Of a stretch of DNA of 33,817 nucleotides, positions 1 to 7,540 are shown piece after piece (the stretch's first letter is position 1; every line of letters begins with the position of its first letter). The translations under genes were made by a program, and so were the position numbers. The DNA comes from Nodosilinea sp. LEGE 07088 (GTDB lineage Bacteria > Cyanobacteriota > Cyanobacteriia > Phormidesmidales > Phormidesmidaceae): positions 1 through 33,817 of the forward strand of contig NZ_JADEWX010000051.1 of the NCBI RefSeq assembly GCF_015207395.1. The letters run 5' to 3'. Below the pieces are notes generated by a model that saw only the letters and a list, made by a program, of their open reading frames with translations, did not search any database and was not told where the DNA came from.

Positions 1-1028
1 GCCCCCACCTGACCCTCGGGAATGTAGCCCCGCAGGTAGACATCGCCCAAGTTCACCACCGTCAGCACCGTGGTGCCGGTCGAGATCACCTCCCCCGGTT
101 CCACCATGCGGCTCAGCACCACCCCGGCGATCGGGCTGGCAATGGCGAGGTCGTCAAGCCGGGCGGCGATTTCGGCCTGGGCGGCCTGGGCCTGCTTGAG
201 GTCGGCCTGGGCGGCAGCGAGCTGGGCGCGGGCCTGCTCTTGCTGGGTTCCCAGTCGGTTGATCTGCGCGGTACGAATGTCGGGGTTGAGCTCGCTGGTC
301 TGGGCCTGGGTGAAGGCACCCTGGGCGGCGCTCACCTGCTGCTGGGCCGCCACTACAGCGGCCTGCCGCGCCGTCAGGGTATCGGCGGCGGTGGCAGCCT
401 GAGTCTGGGCCTGGTCGAACTGCTGTTGCGGAATCGCCCCCTGCGCGGCCAGGGTGGCCAAGCGATCGCGATCGCTTTGCGCTAATTCCAGGGTCGATTT
501 TGCCTCCTGCACGCGGGCCTCGGCCTCGGCCAGCTGGGCGCGGGCGGTCGCCACTGAGGCTTCAGACTGGCTGACTCGCCCCGCCGCATCACCCTGGGAT
601 TGTTGCAGCGTCAGCTGCGCCTCCTGAATCTGGCTATCGACCACCGCCACCTGGAGCTGGGCCTGATTCACCTGCTGCTGCGCCGCCGTCACTCGCGCCT
701 GGGCCGCTGCGAACTGGGCCTGGAGCTCGGCATCGTCGAGGCGGGCAATTACCTGGCCCGCCGCCACCGCATCTCCTTCTCTCACTGCCACCTCGGCGAT
801 GCGCCCGCCCACCTTCGCGCCCAGATCGGTCTCGTACCCTTCGATGCGGCCACTGAGGGCGATCGCACCGTCGTCGGGCCGGGTTAGCCAGTAGCGCAGG
901 CCGATTCCGGCGGCGGCCAGCACCAGCACCAGGGGCACGACAACTTTCAGCTTCGGTTTCAAGCCCCGGGCTGGGCTCGTCTGAGTAGGCTTTTGCGGCG
1001 CAGCGTCGGCAGGCGCAACCTGAGTCAT
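1..1028 (-). CDS. HlyD-family efflux adaptor (membrane fusion protein), 3' end cut by window edge
   Basis: The reading frame opens at an ATG at 1028 and stays open to the window edge (342 codons seen). A cytoplasmic tail of about 27 residues is followed by one hydrophobic segment (residues 28-47, rich in V, L and A) that would anchor it in the inner membrane. A biotinyl-lipoyl-like half ([20 protein letters not shown], about 75-94) comes next, then a long Ala/Gln-rich helical hairpin (about 100-300), and the second lipoyl half begins with [18 protein letters not shown]. This order is the signature of adaptors that link an inner-membrane ABC, MFS or RND pump to an outer-membrane channel. The pump genes should lie to the left, outside the window. 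A TetR-type operator and a broken TetR gene lie upstream. The substrate cannot be told from sequence. Confidence 0.9.
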   Translation of the reverse strand, partial: MTQVAPADAAPQKPTQTSPARGLKPKLKVVVPLVLVLAAAGIGLRYWLTRPDDGAIALSGRIEGYETDLGAKVGGRIAEVAVREGDAVAAGQVIARLDDAELQAQFAAAQARVTAAQQQVNQAQLQVAVVDSQIQEAQLTLQQSQGDAAGRVSQSEASVATARAQLAEAEARVQEAKSTLELAQSDRDRLATLAAQGAIPQQQFDQAQTQAATAADTLTARQAAVVAAQQQVSAAQGAFTQAQTSELNPDIRTAQINRLGTQQEQARAQLAAAQADLKQAQAAQAEIAARLDDLAIASPIAGVVLSRMVEPGEVISTGTTVLTVVNLGDVYLRGYIPEGQVG

Positions 1029-1058
1029 GGGAACATCCTCGCGGGCCAGCAGCTAAAC

Positions 1059-1074
1059 TATACGGTGTAGTATA
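1059..1074. promoter_or_regulatory. TetR-type operator palindrome between hlyD and the TetR remnant
   Basis: TATAC-N6-GTATA is an inverted repeat lying 31 bp upstream of the adaptor ATG and 38 bp before the TetR remnant. Its size and place fit an operator for the divergent TetR-type regulator. Binding is inferred, not shown. Confidence 0.45.
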
Positions 1075-1111
1075 AATTGAATATTCCGGCGATTTCGGGC
1101 CCCGGCCCAAA

Positions 1112-1427
1112 GTGTTTCAAACCGTATTTGGCGACCTCTCCTTTGAGGCAGCCCCCGAAACCGTGCTGCGCCACCTGGCCCACAACCTGCTGGCTATGAT
1201 GGCTACCTTGGGCATTACTCAGCAGCTATTTTGTGGCTCACCCCGAGCTGCACCTGAAAGATGCGGAAGCGGCGGCCCGGATTTTTATGGGGTCGCTGAT
1301 CAGCTTTGTGCTGACGCAGAATATTCTTCACGGGGCCGCGATCGCGCCCATGGCCCCAGACCTGATGGTTGACTGCCTAGTCGATACCCTCATTGGCCGA
1401 TCACAGCTGCCGATGCCCCACCGCTGA
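1112..1427 (+). pseudogene. Remnant of a TetR/AcrR-family regulator (no HTH, frameshifted)
   Basis: Two overlapping frames together resemble the C-terminal ligand-binding half of a TetR regulator of efflux genes. Frame one (GTG at 1112) gives MFQTVFGDLSFEAAPETVLR... and ends in nonsense after ITQQLF. Frame two (from about 1233) gives AHPELHLKDAEAAARIFMGS and then ISFVLTQNILHG, ending at 1427. No N-terminal helix-turn-helix is seen upstream in any frame, so the gene looks both truncated at the 5' side and frameshifted near 1225-1235. Position divergent from hlyD is usual for such regulators. If it is dead, the pump genes to the left may be unregulated or controlled from elsewhere. A sequencing error could explain the frameshift but not the missing DNA-binding domain. 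Confidence 0.6.
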
Positions 1428-1507
1428 GGTAACCTCGCCGTCACATCACCGCCATGGCAATGACACAGCCTCGGCCTAAGCTGAGCTCCATTATTAGGAG
1501 GTGAAGT

Positions 1508-1897
1508 ATGACCCTAGAACTGTCTTACAAACGGTATCAGCTCGACATTCCTCAGTCGATTTGGGTTGAATTTTTTGCTCAATTCACCGATGAACACCGG
1601 GGCTACCCCCTAACTCTAAAATTGCGCGATCCTCAGCTTGGCGACTGGGAACTGCTGCGCCACAAGCCTTTTTTTGCGATCGCCTATGATCGATCTGATA
1701 TCGACAACAACCTGGTGATCACGGTGAGCCAATCGCTAGAAACTCCAGAGGTGGCCTATGCCCATCGGGTTGTCTATCCCCAGGCTGTTACCATTGTTAC
1801 TGATGATGACGGTCGCATTCTGTCATGCACCGTTACCGACAGCGACCAAGCCCAAACTATAATCAACTTCTCCAAACGGGCAGACTTAGCGTTCTAA
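1508..1897 (+). CDS. DUF5335-like hypothetical protein
   Basis: A 129-residue soluble protein with a strong ribosome binding site (TTAGGAGGTG, 5-10 bases before the ATG). The start IPQSIWVEFFAQFTDEHRGY followed by PLTLKL matches my memory of the DUF5335 pattern (a tryptophan and FF/F near residue 20, then HRG(W/Y)PVTLEV). The rest alternates beta-strand-like segments and ends ILSCTVTDSDQAQTIINF. No signal peptide, membrane segment or catalytic motif is seen. The function of the family is unknown. It is a single gene, with 69 bp to the signal peptidase gene on the same strand. Confidence 0.7.
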   Translation: MTLELSYKRYQLDIPQSIWVEFFAQFTDEHRGYPLTLKLRDPQLGDWELLRHKPFFAIAYDRSDIDNNLVITVSQSLETPEVAYAHRVVYPQAVTIVTDDDGRILSCTVTDSDQAQTIINFSKRADLAF

Positions 1898-1966
1898 TGC
1901 ACCGCTGGGGTGATCATGCTGACTAGACCCTGGCTTTTTCCATTCTCTCTCGCGCGTGAACCGACT

Positions 1967-2530
1967 ATGAGCGATACCAAGCCCCAAGACTCTGGCCCTC
2001 AAGCACCCGCCCCCCGACATCGAGGGATTTGGCGTGAGACTGTTGAGACGCTGGGCCTGAGCCTGCTGCTGGCCTTTGGCATTCGCACCTTTGTCGCCGA
2101 AGCCCGCTATATTCCCTCGGGGTCAATGCTGCCGACCCTCGAAGTCAACGATCGCCTGATTATCGACAAGGTCAGCTACCGCTTTACCGAGCCCCAACGG
2201 GGCGACATTGTGGTGTTTATGCCCCCTGAGTCACTCAACGAAACCAATGCCTTTATTAAGCGGCTGATGGGGCTACCGGGGGACGAGATTGAGGTCAAAG
2301 GGGGCCTGCTCTACGTCAATGGTGAGCCGCAGCAAGAACCCTACATTGCGGCTCCGCCAGACTATGAATATGGCCCGGTGACCGTGCCCCCCGACGCGTA
2401 CCTGGTGCTGGGCGATAACCGCAACAATAGCGTCGATTCGCACTACTGGGGCTTTTTGCCGCAGGATAATTTAATTGGCCAGGCGGTGTTTCGCTTTTGG
2501 CCGATGGATCGCCTGGGCACGCTCGACTGA
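1967..2530 (+). CDS. lepB: Signal peptidase I
   Basis: Type I signal peptidase, a membrane serine protease that removes signal peptides from exported proteins. I chose the ATG at 1967 (187 residues), which gives the usual Pro-rich short cytoplasmic tail; an open frame reaches back to 1910 but adds an unlikely leader. A transmembrane helix (about residues 23-44, VETLGLSLLLAFGIRTFVAE) is followed by box B IPSGSMLPTL with catalytic Ser53, box D FIKRLMGLPGDEI with catalytic Lys98, and box E VLGDNRNNSVDSHYWGF. All key residues are present and the length is normal for cyanobacterial paralogues, of which there are often two. No operon partner is evident. Confidence 0.95.
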   Translation: MSDTKPQDSGPQAPAPRHRGIWRETVETLGLSLLLAFGIRTFVAEARYIPSGSMLPTLEVNDRLIIDKVSYRFTEPQRGDIVVFMPPESLNETNAFIKRLMGLPGDEIEVKGGLLYVNGEPQQEPYIAAPPDYEYGPVTVPPDAYLVLGDNRNNSVDSHYWGFLPQDNLIGQAVFRFWPMDRLGTLD

Positions 2531-2906
2531 GTGACCAGGGTGCTATTTCTAAGGGCTATTCATCGCATTGTCCTGCTGCGGCCAGCGATCTTGGTGCACC
2601 GGGGCGGTTTGGCCTTGTGATAGCGCTGTTATGGCCGGTCGAAACCAGTAGGATTGAAATAGAGCTAGAAACCGGATTTTACGCCTCATACCAAATCCTG
2701 CCTGAATACCGTCGGTTTGTAGGGGCATAGCATGCTATGCCCCTACTACGGGGTTCCCAATTATGAATCGGGGTTTCCTAAATTGGATTCGGTATCAGAC
2801 GCCCGGTTTTACGCTTCAGAAACCGGGTGGTTATCTTGCCCAAGGAGGGTCTGCAACCAAGAGCCAGACACCCGGTTTTTATCGTCATATCCGGGAGGTA
2901 TGCACC
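2531..2906. other. Gene-free intergenic stretch with dispersed inverted repeats
   Basis: About 375 bp with no convincing gene. It holds the perfect palindrome at 2719-2746 and several copies of an (A)AACCGG / CCGGTTTT motif (near 2670, 2802-2825 and 2870) in both orientations, plus two similar segments, GATTTTACGCCTCATACC and GTTTTACGCTTCAGAAACC. This looks like an intergenic repeat family of the kind cyanobacteria carry in many copies. Confidence 0.6.
2719..2746. repeat. Perfect 28-bp palindrome
   Basis: Two 14-base arms, GTAGGGGCATAGCA and its exact complement, with no spacer. As RNA it would form a hairpin, but no T-run follows, so it is not a classic terminator. It is more likely a short dispersed repeat or the core of a small non-autonomous element. 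Confidence 0.75.
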
Positions 2907-3317
2907 ATGACTTCTGTACAGGTTTCGTCGAATGCATCGCGCTATGGCCAAGACATCGCCCTGCGCCAGTTTCAGATCACCGCCGATGAACCGGTGTCAG
3001 TCGGCGGCGATGACCAGGGGCCAACCCCTACCGAGTTGCTGTTGGCTGGCTTGGGCAGCTGCAAGGCGATCACGATCAAAATGTATGCCGAGCGCAAGGG
3101 TTGGCCGGTAGAGCAGGTCTACGTCGCGGCAGAGTCGCACACTGTTGATCACCAGTCAGTCATTACCGCCTACGTCACCCTGACCGGGGATCTGACCGAT
3201 GAGCAACGCGATCGCCTGCGGGAGATCGGCGATCGCTGCCCAGTGCATCGCATGCTCACCGGCAACACCGAAATTCACACCGTATTAACTCACCCCACGA
3301 CCACACTAACGGCGTGA
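2907..3317 (+). CDS. OsmC/Ohr family peroxide-stress protein
   Basis: A 136-residue protein of the OsmC family, thiol peroxidases that reduce organic hydroperoxides in the cytoplasm. The ATG at 2907 has a good Shine-Dalgarno (GGGAGGTATGCACC); the open frame extends upstream to 2763, but only through repeat DNA. The two family cysteines are present: Cys52 in LAGLGSCKAITIKMYA and Cys111 in DRCPVHRML. The segment GGDDQGPTPTELLLA is the usual OsmC loop. The closest subtype by eye is OsmC-like (YhfA type) rather than Ohr, since the second motif is CPVHR. It stands beside the TetR-controlled stress cluster, but on its own promoter. Confidence 0.9.
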   Translation: MTSVQVSSNASRYGQDIALRQFQITADEPVSVGGDDQGPTPTELLLAGLGSCKAITIKMYAERKGWPVEQVYVAAESHTVDHQSVITAYVTLTGDLTDEQRDRLREIGDRCPVHRMLTGNTEIHTVLTHPTTTLTA

Positions 3318-3384
3318 GTTACACGCCTGGGTATCCAGTCCCGGTTGAATGGACTTGATGGCTTCCCCAGCGGGGGATACCAGG

Positions 3385-3942
3385 CTACCGACAAAGCTGT
3401 TCTGGTAGGTCTTTCATCGTGCGCTCAAAGATAGCCGGGTCATCTAGGGCCCGCGCCAAAATGAGCGATCCTTGGATAGCGATGATCGCTGCTTCGCCTC
3501 GCGCCCAGGCCAACTCTTCATCCATGCCGTCTTTGATCAGAACAGCGGCGATCGCAGCGATCCATTGCTGCAACAGCTCCTTCACCTGGGGCTGAAAGGT
3601 CTCTTTGGCCGAGCCCAGCGCCAGCGCCGCCAAAATGCAGGGTTTTTCGCCGTGGCTGTAGGCGTCACCAATGCGATCGCCCATGCGCGTCAGCCGCACT
3701 AGAGCATCCCCTTCAGCCGCCAGGGCATCTAGCGCCGTGTCTTGCAGCCACTGGTTAAGGGCGGTCAGCACCGTGGCGACCATGTCGTCTTTGCCCCCAG
3801 GAAAGTGGTGGTAGAGACTGGCCCTACCGAGGCCCGTGGCCTCAGAAATCTTGGACAGGCTAACCCCGTCGTAGCCATACTGTCGAAACAGATCGAGTAG
3901 AGGCGGTACGTAGGACTGTTTAGCCGTAGTTTGCCTAGACAT
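3385..3942 (-). CDS. TetR/AcrR-family transcriptional repressor
   Basis: 185 residues from the chosen ATG at 3942. The helix-turn-helix is VSLSKISEATGLGRASLYHH followed by FPGGKDDM (residues 27-54), the classic TetR pattern ending in LYHHF. The C-terminal domain (GEKPCILAALALGSAKETF...) resembles the YxaF/LmrA group. The frame is open up to an ATG at 3981, but a good -10 box (TATAAT, minus strand 3985-3980) places transcription start near 3973, after that codon, so the start at 3942 is preferred. It is divergent from the flavoprotein gene at 4054 and two palindromes lie between them, so it probably represses both itself and that cluster. The inducer is unknown; an electrophile or quinone would fit the neighbours. 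Confidence 0.9.
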   Translation of the reverse strand: MSRQTTAKQSYVPPLLDLFRQYGYDGVSLSKISEATGLGRASLYHHFPGGKDDMVATVLTALNQWLQDTALDALAAEGDALVRLTRMGDRIGDAYSHGEKPCILAALALGSAKETFQPQVKELLQQWIAAIAAVLIKDGMDEELAWARGEAAIIAIQGSLILARALDDPAIFERTMKDLPEQLCR

Positions 3943-3984
3943 GTCAGCGCGATTATCCAAAAATTTTGAACCCATTGACATTAT

Positions 3985-3998
3985 ACTGAACGATCAGT
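3985..3998. promoter_or_regulatory. Imperfect TetR operator (O1), next to the -10 box of the repressor gene
   Basis: ACTGAACGATCAGT pairs at six of seven positions across its centre and shares the GAACG core with the second palindrome. It abuts the minus-strand TATAAT at 3980-3985, so a bound repressor would block its own promoter. Confidence 0.55.
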
Positions 3999-4011
3999 AC
4001 AGTAAATGCTG

Positions 4012-4027
4012 TACCGAACGTTCGGTA
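4012..4027. promoter_or_regulatory. Perfect 16-bp TetR operator palindrome (O2)
   Basis: TACCGAACGTTCGGTA is a perfect palindrome 26 bp before the flavoprotein ATG. Together with O1, centre to centre 28 bp away, it fits a divergent promoter controlled by the adjacent TetR protein. Confidence 0.65.
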
Positions 4028-4053
4028 TTGACCGTCATCTCTAGGAGGTGTCT

Positions 4054-5037
4054 ATGCAACTCACCAAAGCCATGCTCGACCAGTCCACCGATCGCATCTA
4101 CGACGTCCTTGTCGTAGGCGGTGGGGCGGCTGGGCTCTCCGCCGGTATCTATCTCCAGCGCTACCTGCTCTCAACGCTAATTGTTGACAAGGGCAAGGCG
4201 CGCTCCTTCTGGATGCAGGAATTGCACAATTACCTGGGTTTGCCCCCCGACACCCCCGGTCGCGAGGTGCTGAAGCAGGGCAAAGCTCATTACCTGGATC
4301 TCGACGGCGACTACCTCAATGCCTATGTGGAAGAGGTGATCGACGAAGGCGACACCTTCGCCGTGCGGGTGCGGATGGGTCGTAAAAACCCTGCCTACCG
4401 CACCTTCCGCAGTCGCTATCTGATCGCCGCCAGCGGCATTATCGACCATCTGCCCCAGCTGGCCGATATGCAAAACGTGTTTGACTACGCGGGCCACAAC
4501 CTGCATGTCTGTTTGATCTGTGACGGCTACGAAATGCGCGATCAGCGGGCTGGAGTCTTTGCCAGCCGCGAGGGCGGTCTGGAAGTGGCTTTTCCCCTGG
4601 GCTGGTTTACCCCCCATATCACGCTGTTTACCAATGGTGATTTTGAGGTGGGCGAAGAACTGCGCGATCGCATTACCACCGCTGGCTATCGCCTGGTCGA
4701 GCAGCCGATTCAGCAGTTCCTGGGCGAAAACCACGTCATGAGCGGGGTGGAATTGGCTGACGGCACCATCGTCGAACTCGATACCGGCCTGGTCTCCATG
4801 GGCTCTAAGTACCATGCCGACTACCTCAAGGGCCTGGAGCTGGACTACAGCGGCGGCAACCTGGTCACCGACGCCATGAACCGCACCTCCCACCCCCGCA
4901 TCTTTGCCGTGGGCGATCTCAAGGTGGGCATGAACCAGGTGGCGATCGCCGCCGCTGATGGCGCCCAGGCCGCCACCCGGATCTGGCGCGACATTCGCCG
5001 GTTGGAGGGAACGCGGCGACGGGCGATCGCCGCTTAG
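4054..5037 (+). CDS. Thioredoxin-reductase-like FAD flavoprotein with CxxC and a degenerate NADPH site
   Basis: 327 residues from the ATG at 4054, which follows AGGAGG by 5 bases; a GTG two codons upstream overlaps that site and is less likely. The FAD-binding fold is clear (VLVVGGGAAGLSAGIYLQ, glycines 22-27) and so is the C-terminal FAD motif FAVGD (284-288). A redox pair CLICDG (Cys153, Cys156) sits where thioredoxin reductases carry CxxCDG. The second Rossmann motif, normally GxGxxA in GGGDSA, is replaced by GVFASREGGLEVA (167-179), so NADPH use is doubtful. First gene of a stress cluster with VOC, PNPOx-like and cupin genes. It may be a true disulfide reductase using another electron donor, or a related oxidoreductase. 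Confidence 0.85.
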   Translation: MQLTKAMLDQSTDRIYDVLVVGGGAAGLSAGIYLQRYLLSTLIVDKGKARSFWMQELHNYLGLPPDTPGREVLKQGKAHYLDLDGDYLNAYVEEVIDEGDTFAVRVRMGRKNPAYRTFRSRYLIAASGIIDHLPQLADMQNVFDYAGHNLHVCLICDGYEMRDQRAGVFASREGGLEVAFPLGWFTPHITLFTNGDFEVGEELRDRITTAGYRLVEQPIQQFLGENHVMSGVELADGTIVELDTGLVSMGSKYHADYLKGLELDYSGGNLVTDAMNRTSHPRIFAVGDLKVGMNQVAIAAADGAQAATRIWRDIRRLEGTRRRAIAA

Positions 5038-5188
5038 GGGTGGATGGGTGGATGGGTGGATGAGGCTGCAAAGCCCCCCTTTTTAAGGCCCTAAACCTCT
5101 ATATCGACCTTCCCACCTGCCCCACCTGCCCCATCTCCCTCTACAACAACGTTCACCCTTCCACTATCCTTACCACTGGAGACATCCC
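5038..5188. other. Short intergenic stretch with tandem GGTGGATG repeats
   Basis: Directly after the flavoprotein stop codon there are three tandem GGTGGATG-type units, followed further on by CCCACCTGC-type units. No T-run or strong hairpin is seen. The genes on both sides point the same way and may share a transcript. Confidence 0.5.
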
Positions 5189-5590
5189 ATGGCTATGACC
5201 CAAGGCGCTCACCACATCGGGCTGACTGTGCCCAGCATCAACGCCACCCGCGACTTTTTCGTCAATGTGCTGGAGTTTAAGCTGGTGGGCGAAAAGCCCG
5301 ACTACCCGGCCTACTTTTTGTCGGATGGCACCCTGATGTTGACCCTCTGGCAGGCGGCAGACCCGGCCCTGGCCACCCCCTTCGATCGCAGAAACAACCT
5401 GGGTCTGCACCACTTTGCCCTAAAGGTGGAGGGCCTAGAGACCCTGCATAGCCTGCACCAAACCCTGGCCGCCGCCGAAGGGGTGCAGATCGAGTTTGCC
5501 CCCGAACCCCTGGGGGCTGGCCCCACCCACCACATGATGCTCTCCATTCCCGGGGGCATTCGCATGGAGCTGATTGCCCCCGGCGGTTAA
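5189..5590 (+). CDS. VOC-family (glyoxalase/dioxygenase fold) protein
   Basis: 133 residues with two beta-alpha-beta-beta-beta modules of the vicinal oxygen chelate fold. The first begins HHIGLTVPSINATRDFFVNV and ends at LTLWQ; the second begins LGLHHFALKVEGLE and ends IRMELIAPGG. Likely metal ligands are His8 or His9, His75 and Glu127. The family includes glyoxalase I, fosfomycin and bleomycin resistance proteins and ring-cleaving dioxygenases; this short single-unit form cannot be assigned further. It lies between the flavoprotein and the PNPOx-like gene on the same strand, which suggests a role in removing a reactive small molecule. The start at 5189 has a weak ribosome site (ACTGGAGACATCCC). 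Confidence 0.85.
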   Translation: MAMTQGAHHIGLTVPSINATRDFFVNVLEFKLVGEKPDYPAYFLSDGTLMLTLWQAADPALATPFDRRNNLGLHHFALKVEGLETLHSLHQTLAAAEGVQIEFAPEPLGAGPTHHMMLSIPGGIRMELIAPGG

Positions 5591-5604
5591 AACGGGCCTG
5601 GGCG

Positions 5605-5640
5605 GGTCGACGGGGCTAAACGGGGTTTGCCCCGTCGACC
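5605..5640 (+). terminator. Large GC-rich hairpin between the VOC and PNPOx-like genes
   Basis: A 12-bp stem (GGTCGACGGGGC with its complement) closes a 12-base loop that holds a small inner AAAC/GTTT stem. No T-run follows, so it is more likely a processing or attenuation hairpin, or a repeat element, than a simple intrinsic terminator. Confidence 0.4.
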
Positions 5641-5708
5641 GGGGGGAGAGGGTAGGCTCAAAGGGGCTGAAGTGAACTGCGATCGCATGCTTAGGAGCAA
5701 CGACAACT

Positions 5709-6680
5709 ATGGCTATTCCCGGTTGGCAACGGTCTGAATCGCCCTTTCATCCAGGCGAACGCGCCATTCAGGCCAAAATGGGTCGGCTTGAACGCATGGA
5801 TACCTTAGGGCGACGAATGATTCGGGATTTCTTGCCCGATCAGCATCGGCAGTTCTACGCGCAGCTGTCTTATCTGCTGGTTGGCAGTGTAGATGGCGGG
5901 GGCAACCCCTGGGCCTCGATTTTGGTCGGCGCACCGGGGTTTATTGCCTCCCCCGACGATCGCACCCTGGCCATCGCTGCCCACCCGCTGGTGGGCGACC
6001 CGCTCAACGATACCCTTACGGTCGGGGCCGACATCGGTTTCCTTGGCATTGAGCTGCACACCCGCCGCCGCAACCGGATCAACGGAGTGGTGCAGGCCCT
6101 TCGTGCTGATGGGTTCGCTGTGCAGGTGGGCCAAACCTTTGGCAACTGCCCCCAATACATTCAGGCCCGTCGGTTTGACTGGCCCTCCTTCGACCCTACC
6201 AAGGCCAGGTCGGTGCAGGCTCTAACGACTCTGGGGAAGGCCGAACGGGATGCGATCGCCGTGGCCGATACCCTGTTCATCGCCACCGCCTACCTCGATG
6301 ACGCTGCCGGGGCCGCTAAGGGCGTCGATGTCTCCCACCGGGGCGGTAACCCTGGTTTTGTCAACGTTGAGGGCGATACCCTGACCATTCCCGACTTTGC
6401 CGGTAACTGCCACTTCAACACCTTCGGCAACATCGAACTCAACCCCCGCGCCGGGCTACTCTTGGTCGATTTCGATCGCGGCGATCTGCTCTACCTCACT
6501 GGCCATGCCGAGGTCATTTGGGACGGCCCCGAGATCGCCACCTACCTGGGGGCCGAGCGGCTATTGCGTCTCCAGGTGACCCAGGGCTGGCGGGTCGAAG
6601 GCAGCCTGCCCCTGAGCTGGACTCCACCGGAGTATTCCCCCTTTTTGGCTAACACCGGCCCCTGGCAAAATCCCCAATAA
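5709..6680 (+). CDS. Pyridoxamine-5'-phosphate-oxidase-like flavin-binding protein
   Basis: 323 residues, ATG preceded by TTAGGAGCAACGACAACT. The protein resembles the PNPOx-like FMN-binding split-barrel family: an N-terminal barrel part (FYAQLSYLLVGSVDGGGNPW, then ASILVGAPGF) and a second part with DTLFIATAY, VDVSHRGGNPGFV and FGNIELNPRAGLLLVDF, ending in a Trp-rich tail. SHRGGNPGFV is the family's recognisable loop. Such proteins are FMN-dependent reductases or oxidases, sometimes fused to a ferredoxin reductase module; here that module is absent. It is not the biosynthetic pdxH enzyme, which is shorter. Third gene of the presumed TetR-controlled cluster. Confidence 0.85.
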   Translation: MAIPGWQRSESPFHPGERAIQAKMGRLERMDTLGRRMIRDFLPDQHRQFYAQLSYLLVGSVDGGGNPWASILVGAPGFIASPDDRTLAIAAHPLVGDPLNDTLTVGADIGFLGIELHTRRRNRINGVVQALRADGFAVQVGQTFGNCPQYIQARRFDWPSFDPTKARSVQALTTLGKAERDAIAVADTLFIATAYLDDAAGAAKGVDVSHRGGNPGFVNVEGDTLTIPDFAGNCHFNTFGNIELNPRAGLLLVDFDRGDLLYLTGHAEVIWDGPEIATYLGAERLLRLQVTQGWRVEGSLPLSWTPPEYSPFLANTGPWQNPQ

Positions 6681-6691
6681 TGTAAAGGCAA

Positions 6692-7393
6692 ATGCCATCT
6701 CCCCATCTCCCCATGCAACTCCACGCCGACTTCACCCAGCGCATCGTCCTCACTACCCCCGCTCTCCCCTGGGTGGCCTCTCCCATGCCCGGTGTGCACC
6801 GCCGCCTGCTCGATCGCGATGGTGACGAGGTCGCCCGCGCCACCTCCCTGGTGCGCTACGCCCCTGGTAGCGCCTTTTCGCCCCACACCCACGGCGGTGG
6901 CGAGGAGTTTCTGGTGCTGGAGGGGGTGTTTTCAGACGAGCAGGGTGACTACCCGGCGGGTACCTACGTGCGCAATCTCGTCGGCTCGACCCACAGGCCG
7001 TCGAGTCGTGGGGGCTGCATCATTTTCGTCAAGCTCTGGCAAATGCATCCCGACGACCACACTCAGGTCGTGGTGGATACCACGACTGCCCCCTGGCACC
7101 CCGGCCTGGTAGATGGCTTGCAGGTGATGCCCCTGCACACCTATGGCACCGAGAACGTGGCCCTGGTCAAGTGGGCGGCGGGCACCCAGTTTCAGCCCCA
7201 CACCCACTGGGGTGGTGAAGAAATCTTTGTGCTGGAGGGCGTATTTTCCGATGAGCGGGGCGACTATCCGGCAGGCACCTGGTTGCGCAGCCCCCACGGC
7301 AGTCGCCATACCCCCTTCAGCCGAGAGGGTTGCATCATTTATGTGAAAACGGGGCATTTGGTCGGAGCCACAGCCCTATCTATCGCAGACTAA
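6692..7393 (+). CDS. Double-cupin protein (ChrR-like cupin pair)
   Basis: 233 residues made of two similar cupin domains. The first has FSPHTHGGGEEFLVLEGVFS (His65, His67, Glu71, with His101), the second FQPHTHWGGEEIFVLEGVFS (His170, His172, Glu176, with His206), so both metal sites look intact. The pattern HTHxGGEEFxVLEGVFSDExGDYPAGT is that of the ChrR-type cupins, which in anti-sigma factors sense singlet oxygen; the Zn anti-sigma domain itself is missing here. It may be an enzyme or a sensor for reactive species. It starts 11 bp after the PNPOx-like gene, so they are very likely co-transcribed. A second ATG at 6713 is an alternative start. Confidence 0.88.
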   Translation: MPSPHLPMQLHADFTQRIVLTTPALPWVASPMPGVHRRLLDRDGDEVARATSLVRYAPGSAFSPHTHGGGEEFLVLEGVFSDEQGDYPAGTYVRNLVGSTHRPSSRGGCIIFVKLWQMHPDDHTQVVVDTTTAPWHPGLVDGLQVMPLHTYGTENVALVKWAAGTQFQPHTHWGGEEIFVLEGVFSDERGDYPAGTWLRSPHGSRHTPFSREGCIIYVKTGHLVGATALSIAD

Positions 7394-7409
7394 GGCGGTC
7401 AAAAAATTT

Positions 7410-7429
7410 CCCCCAAAGATTTTCGGGGG
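7410..7429 (+). terminator. Possible terminator hairpin after the stress cluster
   Basis: CCCCC ... GGGGG stem enclosing an A/T-rich core (AAAGATTTTC), 16 bp after the cupin stop codon. There is no T-run after it, so termination efficiency is uncertain. Confidence 0.35.
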
Positions 7430-7540
7430 ATACGCAGATAGGGACACTAGGGCCGCTAGGAGACAGAAATGGCTCCTGGCAATGTCAGTTTTGGCGGTGA
7501 ATTGAGGTTGAAAAAACGTCGTAAATCCCAAGGGCAAACC

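Noticed and set aside
634-1110. Minus-strand frame of 158 codons overlapping the HlyD gene
   Set aside because: It is another frame of the HlyD gene, Arg/Pro/Gly-rich with no recognisable motif, while the HlyD frame has clear domain motifs.
4177-4893. Minus-strand frame of 238 codons opposite the flavoprotein gene
   Set aside because: It mirrors a GC-rich gene with strong motifs on the plus strand; the product has no domain signature.
5713-6160. Overlapping minus-strand frames opposite the PNPOx-like gene
   Set aside because: They have no motif and poor composition; they are shadows of the plus-strand gene.
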